Below are positions 1 through 9,411 of a DNA stretch of 64,000 bases, piece after piece. How positions within the stretch are numbered: the stretch's first letter is position 1; each line of letters begins with the position of its first letter. The notes beneath the pieces were generated by a model, which worked only from the letters and a program-made list of their open reading frames with translations, was not told the DNA's origin and ran no database searches. The position numbers and the translations under genes are program-made. Source of the stretch: Robertmurraya korlensis NBRC 107688 (GTDB taxonomy: Bacteria > Bacillota > Bacilli > Bacillales > Cytobacillaceae); NCBI RefSeq assembly GCF_001591645.1, contig NZ_BCVH01000001.1, positions 434,001-498,000 of the forward strand, read 5' to 3'.

Positions 1-1
1 G

Positions 2-424
2 GAGGCTGCTGGCCATGGTATTGATACGGAACAACATGCAGCTTCACTAACAAAAGGAAAGCCTGGCGTATTACACGGTGCACTTATGTATTTGCTACAA
101 GATGATGCTGGTCAAATTCAAGAGGCTCATTCGATTTCTGCAGGATTAGATTACCCAGGTGTTGGGCCAGAACATAGTTACTTAAAAGATATTGGGAGAG
201 TACAGTACGAAAGCATTACAGATTCTGAAGCGTTAGATGCATTAAAACTATTGTGTAGACTGGAAGGGATAATCCCTGCGCTTGAAAGTGCACATGCTGT
301 AGCATATGCATTAAAACATGCTCAAACAATGTCACAAAATGAGTCTATCGTCGTCTGTCTATCGGGTCGTGGAGACAAAGATGTTCAAACCATACAAGCA
401 AATATGAAGGAGGCATTAGAATAA
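2..424 (+). CDS. trpB: Tryptophan synthase beta chain, 3' part
   Basis: C-terminal part of TrpB, the PLP enzyme that condenses indole with serine to give tryptophan. The frame is open from base 2 and begins inside a conserved stretch ([14 protein letters not shown]), with the family's C-terminal glycine-rich region (SGRGDKD) near the end. The gene is cut by the window edge, so its active-site lysine is not visible. Its stop codon overlaps the ATG of trpA (TAATG), so the two subunits of the alpha2-beta2 complex are translationally coupled at the end of a trp operon. Confidence 0.96.
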   Translation, partial: EAAGHGIDTEQHAASLTKGKPGVLHGALMYLLQDDAGQIQEAHSISAGLDYPGVGPEHSYLKDIGRVQYESITDSEALDALKLLCRLEGIIPALESAHAVAYALKHAQTMSQNESIVVCLSGRGDKDVQTIQANMKEALE

Positions 425-1206
425 TGAATCGCATTGAAAAGGCGTTCCATAGCCTAAAAGAGAAAAATGGTAAGGCATTTGTACCGTATTTGATGGCAGG
501 GGATGGAGGATTAGATCAGTTATTGGAACAATTAATCTTTTTAGAGAGTTGTGGGGCGACAGCAATAGAAATTGGCATTCCCTTTTCCGATCCAGTAGCT
601 GACGGACCGGCTATTCAAGAAGCAGGGATTCGTTCATTACAGTTGGGTACTACCTTAAAGGGAGTGTTGTCAGCAATTCAAACGATTCGCCCGATTGTGT
701 CAACCCCGCTTATCTTAATGACCTATATGAACCCAATTTATGCATACGGCATTGGTTCCTTTATTCATGACGCGGTGAAGGCGGGAATAGATGGGTGCAT
801 CATTCCTGACTTACCTATTGAAGAGGAAGAATTAATTGCTTCTCATTTACAAGATGCTAATATTGAATTGATTCGTTTAGTTACATTAACGAGTCCAATT
901 GAAAGAATAGAAGAGATCGCTAAGAAAGGTCGAGGTTTCTTATACGCTGTCACAGTAACGGGAATAACAGGTGCTCGAACAGAATTTAATACTAGTGTTG
1001 CTGAGTACTTAAAGAATATTAAAAGCGTAAGTCCTATTCCTGTTTTGGCAGGATTCGGAATTTCTACACCTGAACAGGTGGTAGAGTTAGGCTCTTACTG
1101 CGATGGGGTTGTTGTTGGTAGTAAGATTGTTCAGTTTTTCCATGAAAAGAAATTAAATGAAATTGAACATTTAATTGCAGCATCGAAAACAGCGGACGTT
1201 TCTTGA
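424..1206 (+). CDS. trpA: Tryptophan synthase alpha chain
   Basis: TrpA cleaves indole-3-glycerol phosphate to indole and glyceraldehyde 3-phosphate and passes indole to TrpB. The 260-residue TIM barrel has normal length. Both catalytic acids are in place: Glu49 in AIEIGIPFSDP and Asp60 in PVADGP. The phosphate-binding end is also recognisable (GFGIS and VVVGSKIV). The start overlaps the trpB stop. It is the last gene of the trp operon here; the next gene follows after about 70 bases with its own ribosome site and is unrelated to the pathway. Confidence 0.97.
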   Translation: MNRIEKAFHSLKEKNGKAFVPYLMAGDGGLDQLLEQLIFLESCGATAIEIGIPFSDPVADGPAIQEAGIRSLQLGTTLKGVLSAIQTIRPIVSTPLILMTYMNPIYAYGIGSFIHDAVKAGIDGCIIPDLPIEEEELIASHLQDANIELIRLVTLTSPIERIEEIAKKGRGFLYAVTVTGITGARTEFNTSVAEYLKNIKSVSPIPVLAGFGISTPEQVVELGSYCDGVVVGSKIVQFFHEKKLNEIEHLIAASKTADVS

Positions 1207-1277
1207 AAAAATTGTAATCAGCCTCCTAACATGAATATGGTGAAACATAGACATCATATACATAGGGGTGAATAAAC

Positions 1278-2069
1278 TTGGATATTAGAAAAAACAAGAT
1301 TACCAATGACTTATACGGTTATCGTACAGCGATAGCTAATATCGCACTAGTAGGTGGTTGTGGAGCTGAGGGGAACGACTGGGTATTAATTGATGCGGGA
1401 GTTCCTTTCTCAGGGAGTTATATTAAGCATTTTATTGAAAAAGTGATAGGCCTTGGAAAGAAACCGATTGCTGTTGTTTTGACACATGCTCATTTTGACC
1501 ATGTTGGTGGTCTGTCCTACCTACTAAATAAATGGCGGATTCCTGTGTATATACATGAACGGGAACAAGTGTATGTAACGGGGGAAAAAGATTATCCACC
1601 ACCACATCCATTTATTGAAAAAGGGCTTATGGCATTTATTTCACCTCTTTATCCTAGGAAAGCAATAAATGTCCAATCGTATGTACGTATGCTACCAACA
1701 GACGGTTCCATACCTGAAATGCCTGGTTGGAAGTGGATCCATACACCTGGACACACAGAGGGCCATGTTTCCCTGTTCCGTGAAAAGGACCGTGTAGTAA
1801 TTGCGGGTGACGCACTTATTACTGTCAAGCAGGAATCAGCTTTAGCGGTTTTAACTCAAAGGAAAGAGATCCATGCTCCACCGGCATATTTCACTCAAGA
1901 TTGGGATCTGTCATATGATTCGATAAAAAAGATTCAGACTCTTAAACCATCGCTTATTTATACTGGCCATGGAAAGCCAATGGAGGGTATGGAACTGAAA
2001 AAGGGACTCGACCTATTGCTAGGGCGCTTTGAAAGAGAAATGATGGGTAATGAAAAATATGTTCATTAA
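1278..2069 (+). CDS. MBL-fold metallo-hydrolase
   Basis: A 263-residue metallo-beta-lactamase-fold hydrolase. The dinuclear metal motif is seen as THAHFDHVGG, followed by a second histidine (HTPGHTEGHVS), an aspartate (GDALI) and a terminal histidine (YTGHGKP), the order expected for this fold. The start is TTG after GGGGTG. There is no signal peptide, so it is probably cytoplasmic. The substrate cannot be read from sequence: candidates are thioesters, glyoxalase II-type substrates or lactones. It follows trpA with a gap of 71 bases and may be read through from it. Confidence 0.88.
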   Translation: MDIRKNKITNDLYGYRTAIANIALVGGCGAEGNDWVLIDAGVPFSGSYIKHFIEKVIGLGKKPIAVVLTHAHFDHVGGLSYLLNKWRIPVYIHEREQVYVTGEKDYPPPHPFIEKGLMAFISPLYPRKAINVQSYVRMLPTDGSIPEMPGWKWIHTPGHTEGHVSLFREKDRVVIAGDALITVKQESALAVLTQRKEIHAPPAYFTQDWDLSYDSIKKIQTLKPSLIYTGHGKPMEGMELKKGLDLLLGRFEREMMGNEKYVH

Positions 2070-2070
2070 A

Positions 2071-2106
2071 GAAGGGCCTTAGTAATCATTACTAGGGCGT
2101 CTTTAC
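2071..2106 (+). terminator. Weak terminator-like hairpin
   Basis: An imperfect hairpin (CCTTAGTAAT against ATTACTAGGG) after the MBL gene is followed by a short T-containing run. It is weaker than the other terminators in the window. Confidence 0.4.
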
Positions 2107-2136
2107 TTAGAAAGCATGTTGTAGGAGGTGGAGAGA

Positions 2137-2733
2137 TTGTATGAACAAAAAAGATTTCAACAGGATGTAAAGCTAATGCTATCAACGATACAGGAAAAAA
2201 CGAATTCTATTCAAGAGACTATTTCTGAGGAAGATTGTTGTATTTTATCTGAGTTTGATCTATTACTTAAGTTGGTTTCTGATGCTCAATCTGTTGCATC
2301 CTCTTATTATCTAGAATCATATTTATCGCCATACACAACAGAATACAATCAAATTGCGAAGGCATCATCTAAGCTATCCGAAAAGAGACACGGAGCATTA
2401 ATTGTCGTTGAAAGAAAGCAACCATTAGTAGACATATTACATAATGGTGTCTTGATAGGTGCAAAATTTAGTCAAACTCTTCTCGAAACCATATTCTATC
2501 CTGGAAACCCATTGCACGATGGTGCAGTTTTGATACAAAATGATTTCATTCACTCAGCGGGTAATATCTTACCTGTAAGTAATCAAACGTTTCAAAGTAA
2601 AAAGCTCGGTACAAGGCACCGAGCAGCATTAGGACTATCTGAAATGACTGATGCCATTATGATTGTGGTCTCTGAGGAGACGGGGCGTATTACATTTGCG
2701 ATTAATGGGAATTTACATGTAGTGAAGACATAA
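2137..2733 (+). CDS. cdaS: Diadenylate cyclase, CdaS type
   Basis: Soluble diadenylate cyclase making c-di-AMP from two ATP. The DAC domain covers roughly residues 75-195 and shows both signature motifs, LHDGAVLI and TRHRAALGLSE. It is preceded by about 70 residues of predicted helix without membrane segments. That architecture and the length near 200 residues match B. subtilis CdaS (YojJ), the sporulation-linked and self-inhibiting cyclase, rather than membrane CdaA or octameric DisA. I chose the TTG at 2137 because AGGAGGT lies seven bases upstream; a GTG at 2128 would overlap that ribosome site. No sporulation-sigma promoter was identified with confidence. Confidence 0.88.
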   Translation: MYEQKRFQQDVKLMLSTIQEKTNSIQETISEEDCCILSEFDLLLKLVSDAQSVASSYYLESYLSPYTTEYNQIAKASSKLSEKRHGALIVVERKQPLVDILHNGVLIGAKFSQTLLETIFYPGNPLHDGAVLIQNDFIHSAGNILPVSNQTFQSKKLGTRHRAALGLSEMTDAIMIVVSEETGRITFAINGNLHVVKT

Positions 2734-2803
2734 GTAGAAAAGTTTGGCATTTATTTCATTTCCTGCTATCATCGTATATATATCTATTGTGGGGAAGTGT
2801 AAC

Positions 2804-3904
2804 ATGTCATTATCTAGAAAAAAATGGTTTCAGGCGATGATCGCTATCATTTTACTCCTTATTATTTCATTATTAATTAGAGAGAATATCTTTTTATTTC
2901 AGCCTCTTATCGTATTGTTACAGACTATATTTTTGCCCTTCGTAGTAGCTGGAATATTATTTTATTTATGTAGACCTTTCATTTTTTGGCTAGTGAAAAA
3001 AAAGGTACCGAAATGGCTGGCTATTTTATCCGCTTATTTGACGGTAACACTTGTTTTTTATGGGGTGTACCGTTTAATTGGACCGATTATCTCTGATCAA
3101 CTAGATCTTTTTATAAACAATATACCAAATATGGTTAGTTCGGTTGTTGACGGAATTAGATATATACAAGAAAATCGTGATACATTCCCAGAATTTATTC
3201 AACAGGCCATTATAGATGGTAGTAAACAACTAGAGACACAAATTAAAAACAATACCGGTAATATTGCTGAAGGTATTTTTTCTATTTTTGGATTTATCGG
3301 AGGGTTTATTAATACCATTTTCTATTTGGTGTTAGTTCCATTTATCCTGTTTTATATGTTAAAGGATAGCGACCATTTTGCACCAAGAGTGGCTAGTTTC
3401 TTTAAAAAGGATTTACAACAAGATGTATTACAAATCCTAAAGGAAACAGATCGAACCATCTCTACCTACATACAAGGACAATTAATTGTAAGCTTGTGTG
3501 TTGGAGTATTACTATATATTGGATATTTAATTATCGATCTTGACTATTCATTGGTATTGGCGTTGTTTGCAATGTTAATGAATGTTATTCCTTTTTTAGG
3601 CCCGTTCTTAGCGGTAGTTCCTGCCCTGTTTGTTGCGTTATTTCAAGATCCCATTATGCTCGTCTATGTTGCCATCATAACGGTGATTGCTCAACAAGTA
3701 GAAGGGAATGTCATCTCACCACAAGTAATGGGGAAAAGCTTGAATATTCACCCGTTAACGATTATTGTTCTTATTTTAACCGCAGGGAATTTAATGGGGT
3801 TATTAGGTATTATTTTCGTCATTCCTCTTTATTCCATTGTTAAAGTACTTGTGACACATGTACTCAAAATATATAGATTAAATAAACAAGACCTGTCTTC
3901 TTAA
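2804..3904 (+). CDS. AI-2E family transporter
   Basis: Polytopic membrane protein of the AI-2E/TqsA family, about 367 residues from the ATG at 2804, which has GGGGAAG upstream. Several hydrophobic segments lie at both ends, with a soluble loop between (about residues 100-170). The conserved C-terminal motif region (VIPFLGPF, then QQVEGNVISPQVMG) is clear. Family members export peptides or autoinducers or exchange Na+ for H+; which applies here cannot be told. It sits 70 bases after cdaS and ends at an imperfect hairpin around 3892-3925. Confidence 0.9.
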   Translation: MSLSRKKWFQAMIAIILLLIISLLIRENIFLFQPLIVLLQTIFLPFVVAGILFYLCRPFIFWLVKKKVPKWLAILSAYLTVTLVFYGVYRLIGPIISDQLDLFINNIPNMVSSVVDGIRYIQENRDTFPEFIQQAIIDGSKQLETQIKNNTGNIAEGIFSIFGFIGGFINTIFYLVLVPFILFYMLKDSDHFAPRVASFFKKDLQQDVLQILKETDRTISTYIQGQLIVSLCVGVLLYIGYLIIDLDYSLVLALFAMLMNVIPFLGPFLAVVPALFVALFQDPIMLVYVAIITVIAQQVEGNVISPQVMGKSLNIHPLTIIVLILTAGNLMGLLGIIFVIPLYSIVKVLVTHVLKIYRLNKQDLSS

Positions 3905-3970
3905 ATAGAAGCCAGGTCTCGTTTGTTTAGAAGCAAACCTGTCAAGCAAAGGTATTTTTGTTAGTTATTT

Positions 3971-4078
3971 TTAGTTGTTAAAATAAGAAGCACCGACAAT
4001 GATCAACAGGATAAACAATACAACAAGTAGAGCAAATCCGTTGTTAAAACCTCCGTTATAGCCTTGATTGCAGCCCAT
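3971..4078 (-). CDS. YjcZ-family small sporulation membrane peptide
   Basis: A 35-residue ORF on the minus strand. The N-terminus is rich in Gly, Asn and Tyr (MGCNQGYNGGFNNG) and is followed by one hydrophobic helix (FALLVVLFILLIIVG) and ASYFNN. This is the layout of the YjcZ/SscA-like family found in spores of Bacillus. A strong GGAGGTGAAAGG ribosome site precedes the ATG. Function is unknown beyond the association with spores; SscA affects germination in B. subtilis. It is isolated, with the beta-propeller gene divergent to it. Confidence 0.88.
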   Translation of the reverse strand: MGCNQGYNGGFNNGFALLVVLFILLIIVGASYFNN

Positions 4079-4271
4079 TCCTTTCACCTCCACTTAAAAA
4101 GTGAACAGCTTGTATACTGTCTATTTATCCTATGACGAAAACGTCATGATGGTTGGACAAGTTAACTAGGTCAAACACCCTTTTTTGTTTATTAATTAAT
4201 AAGTTTGTAACCTTTTTGTAATCATAGCAGTCCAATCGTATAAAGCATCATTATTCAGAAAGGTGGTTGCT

Positions 4272-6200
4272 ATGAAAAGAAAATGGTTTATTGGCCTTTT
4301 AATTCTTTTTGTCTTGGTTTTTGCATCTATATGGATGTACACAAAAGATACACGTCTTGCAGCAAAATACGGAACAGGAAATGAACTGGAGGGTGAGGTT
4401 GTTAACAATACTCTTCCGTTGATTGAAGATAAAGAGCAGTTAAACCAATATTTTTATCAAATTATTAAAGAAGAGAAGCAGAATGAAAAGTTTTTTACCA
4501 TTACAAAAGAAGATAAGGCTTCGGAGGAGTCGTCAACGGATAACGTTGCTTTCGACTCAAGTTCAAAAGCAAGTGGCCAGGAGGTCTCAAGTACAAATGT
4601 TCAAGTGCAAGGGATTGATGAAGCTGATATCGTTAAAACGGATGGTGAGTATATATACCAAGTAGTCGATGGTAAAGTAAATATTATTTCAGCCCAATCA
4701 GCCAAAGAAATGGAACATGTGGCGTCCATTCAGTTTCAGCAAACCTTCTCCCCCTCACAATTGTTCTTAGATAAAGGTCAGTTATTAATTATTGGCTATA
4801 GTTATAGTTATGAGGAAAATACCGCCGAAAAGAAAATAGCGGCTGATAGCTTGTATGCCCATATGAATGAAAGTACAAAGGCTCTTCTTTATAATATAAA
4901 CAATCCATCAAAGCCAACATTAGAAAGAGAAATATCTCTTGAAGGGCATCTTTCAAGCGCTAGAAAAATAGGAAGTAATATTTATTTAATAGCCAATCAT
5001 TTTCCACAATATTGGCTTTTGGAAGAAGAGGATGAGGTAGATTTACGCCCACGGTATTCAGACTCTGTAACCCAAAAGGAAGTAACCTCAGTTTCATATG
5101 ACGATATTCAATACATTCCTGGATCTAGAGAAGCAAACTATACTACTATTGCTGCCTTTGACCTTTCAAAGGCCTCTCAAGAAGCAAAGATTACGACATA
5201 TTTAGGGAGCGGTGGGCAGCTTTATATGTCTAAAACTAACCTATATTTAGCTCTTACGAACTGGAGACCAGCAGAAGACAGGAAGATAGCTACTACTCCA
5301 AATACAATGATTTATAAATTTGGAGTTGATCAATTAGAAGTTTCTTTTCAAGCCAAGACGGAAGTAATTGGAACGGTCCTAAATCAATTTTCAATGGATG
5401 AACATAACGATTATTTTCGAGTAGCAACAACTGAAGGAGAGAGCTGGGATGAAAACATTCCTTCAAAAAACCACTTGATTATTTTTGATAAGGATCTAAA
5501 ACAGGTCGGTACACTTTCTAATCTTGCAAAAGGAGAGAGAATCTATTCAGCAAGATTTATGGGAGATCGTATATATATTGTAACTTTTAAAGAAACGGAC
5601 CCCTTATTTGTCATTGATGCCTCGGAGCCTAGTAAACCAACAATCCTTGGAGAACTAAAGATTCCAGGATTCAGTAATTATTTACACCCTTACGACGAGA
5701 ATCATATCATTGGCTTTGGATATGATACAAAGCTAGTTACTATGGATGGCGAAAAAGAGCCTAGGGTTTTAACGGAAGGAGTGAAGCTTTCCTTTTTTGA
5801 TATAACTGATATTCACAATCCGAAAGAAAAGTTTACTGAAATTATAGGAGGAAGAGGAACGTATTCACCATTAAATTACGATCATAAAGCATTGCTCTAT
5901 AATAATAAAAATGGTCTCTTTGCTTTTCCAATTAATGTGTATGAGGGAGTAGAGGGTAACGAATACGAACAAAAATTTATCTTTCAAGGTGCTTACGTAT
6001 ACAATATAAGCCTAGATCAAGGGTTCTCACTAAAATCAAAGATCTCTCATATGAAAGGTAAAGCTTTATATGAAGAATGGGAAAACGAAATTCAACGCTT
6101 GGTATATATAGATGATCAGCTTTATGCATTATCTCATTCGAAAATAAGTTCGTACAGTTTAGAAAACTACCAATTCCTTTCTGAATTAGAATTGAAGTAA
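4272..6200 (+). CDS. Membrane-anchored beta-propeller domain protein
   Basis: A 642-residue extracytoplasmic protein. One N-terminal hydrophobic segment (about residues 5-23) acts as signal or anchor. A charged and serine-rich linker leads to the hallmark VQGIDEADIVKTDGEYIYQV. The rest is blade-like repeats with recurrent Y-IYLIAN, RIYIVTF and LYALSHS strands. This is the beta-propeller family of COG4880, distantly WD40-like and of unknown function. The start at 4272 is chosen because AAAGGTGG lies just upstream; the GTG at 4263 would sit inside that site. No catalytic residues are obvious. It is monocistronic, closed by the hairpin at 6202-6228. Confidence 0.85.
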   Translation: MKRKWFIGLLILFVLVFASIWMYTKDTRLAAKYGTGNELEGEVVNNTLPLIEDKEQLNQYFYQIIKEEKQNEKFFTITKEDKASEESSTDNVAFDSSSKASGQEVSSTNVQVQGIDEADIVKTDGEYIYQVVDGKVNIISAQSAKEMEHVASIQFQQTFSPSQLFLDKGQLLIIGYSYSYEENTAEKKIAADSLYAHMNESTKALLYNINNPSKPTLEREISLEGHLSSARKIGSNIYLIANHFPQYWLLEEEDEVDLRPRYSDSVTQKEVTSVSYDDIQYIPGSREANYTTIAAFDLSKASQEAKITTYLGSGGQLYMSKTNLYLALTNWRPAEDRKIATTPNTMIYKFGVDQLEVSFQAKTEVIGTVLNQFSMDEHNDYFRVATTEGESWDENIPSKNHLIIFDKDLKQVGTLSNLAKGERIYSARFMGDRIYIVTFKETDPLFVIDASEPSKPTILGELKIPGFSNYLHPYDENHIIGFGYDTKLVTMDGEKEPRVLTEGVKLSFFDITDIHNPKEKFTEIIGGRGTYSPLNYDHKALLYNNKNGLFAFPINVYEGVEGNEYEQKFIFQGAYVYNISLDQGFSLKSKISHMKGKALYEEWENEIQRLVYIDDQLYALSHSKISSYSLENYQFLSELELK

Positions 6201-6201
6201 A

Positions 6202-6228
6202 AGGGAGCCATGATGCTCTCTTTTTTTT
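6202..6228 (+). terminator. Rho-independent terminator
   Basis: Short stem GGGAGC/GCTCTC followed by eight T directly after the beta-propeller gene. Confidence 0.75.
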
Positions 6229-6308
6229 CGTTGCTTAGTCGGGTAGTTCTATTCTATAATAATTCGTATCTAGAAATAATAGGCAAGCTTTATATAAGGA
6301 GACTATCT

Positions 6309-8027
6309 ATGATTCGTCGATTTTTTAGTTATTACCGACCGCATAAAAAGTTGTTTACGATTGATTTTAGTGCAGCTGTGTTTGTGGCAATATTAGAGCT
6401 AGCTTTCCCGCTCGCTGTACAATGGTTTATAGATTCCCTTTTACCAAGTGGTAATTGGTCAATGATTGTTTCTGTCAGTCTAGGATTACTAACATTTTAT
6501 ATTATCTCAACCTTTTTACAGTATATTGTCAATTATTTAGGACATATGCTAGGAATAAATATTGAGACAGATATGAGGCAACAGCTCTTTACACATGTTC
6601 AGAGACAGTCGTTTCGATTCTTTGATAATACGAAGACAGGACATATTATGAGTAGGATTACGAATGATTTATTCGACCTTGGAGAACTTGCTCATCATGG
6701 TCCAGAGGACATCTTTATTGCTTGTATGACTTTTATCGGAGCGTTTTGGATTATGCTTACGATTAATGTCAAGTTAGCATTAATTGCTGTATTTATGGTA
6801 CCTTTTTTAATTTGGTTAATCACGTTCTGTAATCTACGTATGAATAAAGCATGGAGTAATATGTACGGTGATATTGCTGACGTTAACTCACGTGTAGAGG
6901 ATAGTGTATCAGGAGCTAGGGTTGTACAATCATTTACAAATGAAGAGTTCGAGATTAATAGATTTAAATCGAATAATGAACGGTTTCGGTTGTCAAAGCT
7001 TTCTGCCTACAAAATTATGTCTTTTAGTCTTTCAGGCATATATATGATGACGCGTTTCTTTGTCCTTATTGTATTAGTCTATGGGGCATGGCTAAGCTTT
7101 TCAGGTGAACTGACATACGGGGAGCTTGTAGGTTTTATCCTATATGTAAATGTTTTGTTTAAGCCAATTGACAAAATTAGTGCAATAATGGAGCTTTATC
7201 CAAAGGGAATGGCAGGGTTCAAGCGATTTTTGGAACTAATAGATACTGCTCCAGATGTATTGGATCAGGATGATGCAATCGAGGTGGACACATTAAAGGG
7301 AAATATACACTTTGAGGATGTGAATTTCCAATACGAAAGCTCGAAAAGCATTTTACACGGCATCAATTTACAAATAAAAGAGGGAGAAACGGTTGCATTC
7401 GTTGGGCCTTCAGGAGCAGGCAAAACAACGATATGCTCACTGATTCCTCGTTTTTATGATGTAACAGGTGGGGAGATTTCCATTGATGGTATTGACATTC
7501 GATTAATGACCAAGAAGTCTCTCCGATCTAATATCGGTATAGTCCAACAGGATGTATTTCTTTTTACAGGTACGATACGAGAGAACATTGCTTATGGGAA
7601 ATTAAATGCTAGTCAGGAAGAAGTGGAAGACGCCGCGAGACGAGCTCATCTTCAGGACTTTATTGCTTCTTTACCAAACGGTTACGAAACGCAAATAGGG
7701 GAAAGAGGCCTCAAGCTTTCAGGAGGACAAAAGCAAAGACTTGCCATTGCTAGAATGTTTTTAAAGAATCCCCCTATATTAATTTTAGATGAAGCAACGT
7801 CCGCCCTGGATACCGAAACAGAGATGATTATCCAAACAGCCCTATCCGAGCTTGCAAAGAATCGTACGACACTTATTATTGCGCACCGATTAGCAACAAT
7901 TCGAAATGCCAATCGCATAGTCGTTGTAACAGAAGCAGGGATTGCTGAACAAGGGACACATGATGAGTTAATTGAAAAAGGTGGAATTTTTGCAAATTTA
8001 CATCAAGTACAATTCCAACAACAATAA
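6309..8027 (+). CDS. ywjA: ABC exporter, fused permease-ATPase
   Basis: Type IV half-transporter of 572 residues: six-helix membrane domain (about 1-310) fused to an ATPase. Walker A is GPSGAGKTT, the Q-loop VQQDVFLF, the signature LSGGQKQR, Walker B ILILDEATSALD and the H-loop IAHR. The N-terminal FFSYYRPHKKLF and the HHGPED stretch match B. subtilis YwjA closely as I remember it. It should act as a dimer, exporting lipids or drugs; the substrate is unknown. The start at 6309 has AAGGAG upstream, and the longer frame from 6210 would run through the preceding terminator. Confidence 0.93.
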   Translation: MIRRFFSYYRPHKKLFTIDFSAAVFVAILELAFPLAVQWFIDSLLPSGNWSMIVSVSLGLLTFYIISTFLQYIVNYLGHMLGINIETDMRQQLFTHVQRQSFRFFDNTKTGHIMSRITNDLFDLGELAHHGPEDIFIACMTFIGAFWIMLTINVKLALIAVFMVPFLIWLITFCNLRMNKAWSNMYGDIADVNSRVEDSVSGARVVQSFTNEEFEINRFKSNNERFRLSKLSAYKIMSFSLSGIYMMTRFFVLIVLVYGAWLSFSGELTYGELVGFILYVNVLFKPIDKISAIMELYPKGMAGFKRFLELIDTAPDVLDQDDAIEVDTLKGNIHFEDVNFQYESSKSILHGINLQIKEGETVAFVGPSGAGKTTICSLIPRFYDVTGGEISIDGIDIRLMTKKSLRSNIGIVQQDVFLFTGTIRENIAYGKLNASQEEVEDAARRAHLQDFIASLPNGYETQIGERGLKLSGGQKQRLAIARMFLKNPPILILDEATSALDTETEMIIQTALSELAKNRTTLIIAHRLATIRNANRIVVVTEAGIAEQGTHDELIEKGGIFANLHQVQFQQQ

Positions 8028-8065
8028 AGAAACAGTGGCTTCTAGTTGGAAGCCACTGTTTCTTT
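8028..8065. terminator. Bidirectional terminator
   Basis: Long perfect stem (AAACAGTGGCTTC against GAAGCCACTGTTT) flanked by T and A runs. It serves ywjA and the convergent XRE gene. Confidence 0.9.
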
Positions 8066-8070
8066 GTGTT

Positions 8071-8307
8071 TTACATAAATGGAGGAAGACCGTTACCCAT
8101 TTCCTTTACTATTAGTGATATAGAATCAATTTGTTTTTGATCGAGGTCAAGTGCTTCTGCAATCTTATTCTCAAGATTTTTAGTGACATTACGCTTTCCT
8201 AGTTCAACTAAGGCGATAAGTGAGTAGCTACAGTTTACAAGCTTTGCAAAGTCTCTTTGGGTCATGCTGTAGCTTTCTCTAATAAAACGAATGATTTGGC
8301 TGTCCAT
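8071..8307 (-). CDS. XRE-family helix-turn-helix regulator
   Basis: A 78-residue DNA-binding protein consisting almost only of a Cro/C1-type HTH: RESYSMTQRDFAKLVNCSYSLIALVELGKRNVTKNLENKIAEAL. AGAGGTGA precedes the ATG. It is convergent with ywjA and divergent from the nitrilase gene; the 222-base gap between it and the latter could hold its operator, but no clear repeat is seen. There is no toxin partner, so an antitoxin role is not supported. Target genes are unknown. Confidence 0.88.
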   Translation of the reverse strand: MDSQIIRFIRESYSMTQRDFAKLVNCSYSLIALVELGKRNVTKNLENKIAEALDLDQKQIDSISLIVKEMGNGLPPFM

Positions 8308-8464
8308 CGATTCACCTCTTCTTTTTGACGAAACTCCTAAATCACCTGTGTTTTTCTTGTAGACACTTTCTTTATAAAACTATTAATAAATTAGCACTTT
8401 CAGGATAGTCTGTAAAGATGCTTTTTACGATTTATAGAGAATAACAGGAAATAGAGCATGAAAG

Positions 8465-8493
8465 TTGTGATTTTCTCAATTTTCATCCATAAT
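8465..8493 (+). promoter_or_regulatory. Sigma-A-like promoter of the nitrilase gene
   Basis: TTGTGA and CATAAT separated by 17 bases, 36 bases before the start codon of the nitrilase gene. Confidence 0.5.
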
Positions 8494-8529
8494 ATTGGTT
8501 ATGTAATATAGCAAAGGAGTTGCTGCTTT

Positions 8530-9387
8530 ATGAAATATAGAGTATCTGCTGTTCAATATCACTTACATACGATCTCATCATTTGATGATTTCGCCGCTCA
8601 GTGTGAGCACTACATTAAAACAGCACAGGAATTTGGTTCTGACTTTATACTTTTTCCAGAATTTTTTACCACGCAGCTATTATCGATCGGTGATGATAGT
8701 GGGAATGCTTTATCCATAAATGACCTTCCAAAGTTTACAGGAAAATATGTAGATCTATTCAAGAAATTTGCATCTGAAACGGGAATGCATATTATTGGAG
8801 GAACACATGTATTAGAAAGGGAAGGTAAGCTTTTTAACGTTGCTCACTTGTTTTACCCAGATGGGAGAGTAGAAGAACAGGCAAAGCTTCACATTACTCC
8901 TACGGAAGTAGAAGAATGGAATATGTCTGCTGGGGATGGACTTCGAGTGTTTGATACAGATAAAGGTAGAATTGCGATGCTTACCTGTTATGATATAGAG
9001 TTTCCAGAAATTGTTCGAATGGCAAGAGCAAAAGGGGCTGATGTCATTTTTTGTCCATCATGTACAGACGATCGTCACGGTTTTCATCGTGTCCGCTATA
9101 CTAGTCATGCAAGAGCAATTGAAAACCAGATATATGTGGTGCTTACAGGAACGGTTGGATCTTTACCGACGGTTGACTTTATGCGTGGCAATTTCGGTCA
9201 AGCAGTTGTTATCACTCCTAATGATGTTCCTTTCCCACCACAAGGAATTATGGTTCAAGGGGAGATCAATGATGATATGATTGTTACCGCGGACCTCGAT
9301 TTAGATCTTCTCTATGAGGTAAGGCAAAAGGGTTCTGTTACGACATGGCGTGATCGTAGAACAGATCTTTATACTGACTGGAAATAA
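8530..9387 (+). CDS. Carbon-nitrogen hydrolase (nitrilase superfamily)
   Basis: A 285-residue cytoplasmic amidohydrolase. The Glu-Lys-Cys catalytic triad is visible: Glu44 in FPEFFTTQ, Lys119 in EQAKLHITP and Cys153 in LTCYDIEFPE. The fold normally hydrolyses or transfers amides. The substrate class is uncertain; it resembles aliphatic-amidase and carbamoyl-type members rather than true nitrilases. AAGGAG precedes the ATG. A GNAT acetyltransferase starts 24 bases downstream and the two are probably one transcript ending at the hairpin at 10086-10122, which suggests they act on the same amine or amide compound; that is inference. Confidence 0.9.
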   Translation: MKYRVSAVQYHLHTISSFDDFAAQCEHYIKTAQEFGSDFILFPEFFTTQLLSIGDDSGNALSINDLPKFTGKYVDLFKKFASETGMHIIGGTHVLEREGKLFNVAHLFYPDGRVEEQAKLHITPTEVEEWNMSAGDGLRVFDTDKGRIAMLTCYDIEFPEIVRMARAKGADVIFCPSCTDDRHGFHRVRYTSHARAIENQIYVVLTGTVGSLPTVDFMRGNFGQAVVITPNDVPFPPQGIMVQGEINDDMIVTADLDLDLLYEVRQKGSVTTWRDRRTDLYTDWK

Positions 9388-9411
9388 AACTTTTGAACAG
9401 GAGTGACAGGA

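Noticed and set aside
6210-6308. N-terminal extension of the YwjA-type exporter
   Set aside because: The in-frame extension runs through the terminator of the preceding gene, while a good AAGGAG site precedes the ATG at 6309.
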